From NCBI GenBank assembly GCA_004151065.3, contig NWUY0303874758.1, forward strand, positions 1 through 10,188: a stretch of DNA of 10,188 nt, given 5' to 3'. Under the pieces are notes generated by a model. The model was given only the letters and a program-made list of their open reading frames with translations, had not been told where the DNA came from and did not search any database. Shown piece by piece: positions 8,065-10,188 of this stretch. This DNA comes from Larix sibirica. Taxonomy: Eukaryota; Streptophyta; Pinopsida; Pinales; Pinaceae. The first letter of the stretch is position 1. Each line of letters begins with the position of its first letter. The translations under genes and the position numbers were made by a program.

Positions 8065-8820
8065 GAACTCAATGCACGATAGCCTGTTTATTGTGACTGT
8101 AGCATCTTTCAAGTTTACAAAAGGATTGTCTCTATGGTCTGTTTGGTTGTCATGAAGTAAATAAAATGCAATATACCAGATTCATCTTAATCCCTGATCT
8201 ATCAAGGATTTACATGCATTCAAAGAGTCACATGCATCCATGTGATTTTCTTTATCTTAAATTTTTTATTCTTCTAAACAAAATTGACACCATAAGAAAA
8301 TATTTAACTTTAAAAAAAAAAAATTACCAATAAATGTGGATTTTTTAAGTTAGTTTTTATTTGGCCTTAATTTTTATTTTATGATCCAGCATGAATTGTT
8401 ACATGTGTAGCATAACCTCACAATATCACTCCCATACTGTAAGTTAACAACATGTGCAATTGTTAATGACCATTAATTTGCTTTGGATCCAAGTGAGTTC
8501 TACATTTATTTAGTTTGTTTCTCCTCTTATTCAGAATGTGCTTAGACATCTATGTCTCCTAGTTTATGTGGAAAGCATTTTGGCTTTCCTCCAGTTTAAG
8601 TATGAAACTACTCAAGAAAAAGATGTTATGTGCACTCATTGAAGGTGATTTTTGCTAGAAAGAAGGATTGCAATAGACCTCTACGAAGCTCAAAGAGGAG
8701 TGTGCATGTGATGTGAGAAAGCAAATACTAAACTCACTAAGCTGCTAAAAGTTGTGCCATAAAAATATGTTGAAGTCCACCTATGCATCCTAGTTTAAGA
8801 ATGGTGCTAGGGAGGGATAG
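8060..8820. other. AT-rich non-coding stretch with an A12 tract
   Basis: No gene is recognisable. It holds a run of 12 A at 8312-8323 and a 7-bp inverted repeat at 8228-8245 (TCACATG-CATC-CATGTGA). Frame 1 around 8683-8750 on + has a short lysine-rich open stretch (KLKEECACDVRKQ) that may belong to the relic starting near 8821, but this is weak. Confidence 0.5.
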
Positions 8821-9435
8821 GTTCACTATGAGCACAATCCATGCCAATGGGTGAATATATGTATATGCAAAATTACAAGAGCAAGGCTACCTCTGTTGGT
8901 TGAGAGTTCTTTCTTAAGGACTGGTTGGTTAGGCATTACTACTAGGAAGATTTTCCCATGATAAACCAAAACATTGATACTTCTTGGTGGAGGTGGAATC
9001 TCTATAAGTTTGAGAAATTGATACAAGGACATGAGAGTAGGTCTCGTCCTTTATGACCATGCAAACTACGATGGCCCTACCTTCATAGAAGCTTGTTTTG
9101 TATTATTGTCACCCATATGAAGAAGCTCATATTGGGGTTGTTCCCTTGAAATCGTCTTAGCTACATTGGTGATATGTTTTGGGAAGAGAGTTGGAGACAT
9201 GTGTAGTAGAGGACTCAAGGTATCATAGTGTGAAAGCATTTCTAGCTATTCTTATGGGGGGAATGTACATGGACTTGGCAACAGAGGGGGGAGGTAGAGT
9301 GGAGATACAAGACAACAAGTTTTGGGGGTTGGGGAAGATATTCATTGGAGGTGTTAAGTTGATAGATTGAAGGTTGGTATTTATGTTGAGAGGTGTATCC
9401 ATTTGCTCGGTGTTAGGGGTGGTATGTTGCAAAGT
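8821..9435 (+). pseudogene. Unrecognised coding-like relic, tandem copy 1
   Basis: Family unknown. Frame 1 from 8821 reads HYEHNPCQWVNICICKITRA and LPLLVESSFLRTGWLGITT, is cut by stops at 8959-8964 and 9019-9021, then gives DMRVGLVLYDHANYDGP from 9028. Near 9110 it moves to frame 2: HPYEEAHIGVVPLKSS, stops at 9158-9160 and 9170-9172, then GRELETCVVEDS, SVKAFLAILMGGMYMD, GLGKIFIGGVKLID, a TGA at 9368-9370 and RLVFMLRGVSICSV. The same peptides recur in diverged form about 708 bp downstream. Differences in several blocks sit mostly at third codon positions of this frame, so I read it as a former protein-coding sequence. The minus-strand frame over 9223-9432 is a shadow of this. The part before about 9024 has no clear partner in copy 2. 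Confidence 0.5.
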
Positions 9436-10188
9436 ATGCTTATGAAGTGAAACATAGATGAAGAGGGCAGTGCAATGAGGAGGTGGAGGAGTAGGACAAG
9501 AAAATAGAACTTAGGGGTTGGGTGGTCTCAACAAGTCAGTTAAACATGGTGGGGATGTCTGGTTGTAAGGATTTTTTATTGAATTACTCGACAACATTCA
9601 AAAGAATGGAAGGAAATGTGATGGTGGCAACACTAAGTAGCAAACAAGGGAATATGGAATGATGGGTGGGCATAGTATGGGGAATGATTTTGACCAGAAG
9701 TGGACACATATAATTTTCAGTAACTACTATATAAGACATGAAAAGAGGTCTCAAACTTTCTAACTATGCAAATTGTAATGTGCCTTGCTTCATTATAAGG
9801 TTCTTTATTGTTATTCACCCATACAAGGAATCTCATATTGGGGTTGTGCCTAGGAAATCATCTTATCTGCATAGGTGATAGGAGTTAGGAATAGAATTGG
9901 AAAAATGTGTAGTAGAGGGATAGAATTCTCATCAGTGTGAAGGCCTTGCTAGCAATGCTTATGAGATGGAGGCACAAGAAAACAATTTCTTAGGGTTAGG
10001 GAAGGTATTCGTTGGAGGTGATACATTGACATATTGAGGGTTGGTCTTTAGGTTAAGACGTGTATCCATGTGCATAGTGTAAGGGTGTTTTGTAGGGTAC
10101 ATGGATGAGGTGAAACATAAATGGATAGGATAGCGGAAGGAGGAGAGTCGAAGGGTTGGGATGTTATGCAACAAATTTCCAAAAAGAG
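9024..10188. repeat. Diverged tandem duplication with a spacing of about 708 bp
   Basis: Copy 1 runs from about 9024 to 9490 and copy 2 from about 9732 to the window edge. Anchors include GGTCTC (9040/9746), CTCATATTGGGGTTGT (9126/9832), TGTGTAGTAGAGG, AGTGTGAA (9227/9934), GGGAAG.TATTC.TTGGAGGTG and GTGAAACATA. Copy 2 lacks about 40 bases present in copy 1 after the SVKA block. The 9491-9731 spacer shows no gene; its match to the sequence before copy 1 is too weak to call. Confidence 0.88.
9735..10082 (+). pseudogene. Unrecognised coding-like relic, tandem copy 2
   Basis: This is the partner of the 8821-9435 relic. Frame 3 is open for 47 codons from 9735: DMKRGLKLSNYANCNVP, then HPYKESHIGVVPRKSSYLHR, ending in TGA at 9876-9878. 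It continues with ELEKCVVEG to a TAG. The block SVKALLAMLM at 9934-9963 is in frame 1. After a deletion, frame 3 resumes with EAQENNFLGLGKVFVGG (about 9972) to a TGA at 10035-10037 and then GLVFRLRRVSMCIV to a TAA at 10080-10082. The TGA codons at 9876 and 10035 align with TGA codons of copy 1, so they either predate the duplication or arose twice, for example from CGA. No product is likely. Confidence 0.5.

Noticed and set aside
8312-8323. A12 tract as the poly(A) tail of a processed pseudogene ending at 8059
   Set aside because: It lies about 150-250 bases past the candidate poly(A) signals and no target-site duplication is evident. A simple A-run is enough to explain it.
9223-9432. Minus-strand open frame resembling another minus-strand frame at 9959-10174
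   Set aside because: The two look alike only because the DNA is duplicated. Differences between the copies favour third positions of the + strand frame, so the minus frames are treated as shadows.
1-10188. CRISPR array, prophage, bacterial operon, tRNA or rRNA genes
   Set aside because: No regular repeat-spacer pattern, no tRNA T-loop or rRNA signature, and the sequence texture is plant intergenic.

Overview
This window looks like intergenic DNA from a large, repeat-rich plant nuclear genome. It is moderately AT-rich and CpG-poor, and no reading frame is intact at a normal gene length. The one thing that can be named with confidence is the decayed gag-pol region of a Ty3/gypsy LTR retrotransposon, of a kind common in seed plants. 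Great age, heavy stop and frameshift load and CpG loss would suit a conifer or other giant plant genome. That is an inference from texture, not a taxonomic identification.

Layout. Positions 79-2937 hold the retroelement on the + strand: capsid-like gag, a damaged zinc-knuckle linker, aspartic protease, reverse transcriptase and RNase H, in the canonical order. All three frames are used in turn because of indels. Catalytic residues are lost in the reverse transcriptase. The similarity stops just after RNase H; no integrase, LTR, primer-binding site or polypurine tract was seen. Positions 2938-7030 are non-coding, with several small two- or three-copy tandem duplications (about 27, 35, 36, 113 and 82/148 bp) and an 825-bp stretch with no CpG at all (4323-5148).

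Positions 7059-8059 hold a coding-like, CpG-retaining island with a broken + strand reading frame of unknown family. It includes an acidic/lysine-rich helical stretch and a short internal duplication, and ends at a stop codon overlapping an AATAAA. Positions 8821-10188 hold two diverged copies, about 708 bp apart, of a second unrecognised coding-like sequence. In several blocks the differences between the copies concentrate at third codon positions of one + strand frame, which suggests that an ancestor of both was a real protein-coding gene. The second copy runs towards the window edge.

Nothing here behaves as a working operon, defence system or functional gene set. The two unrecognised coding-like relics on the right are the parts most worth a database search.
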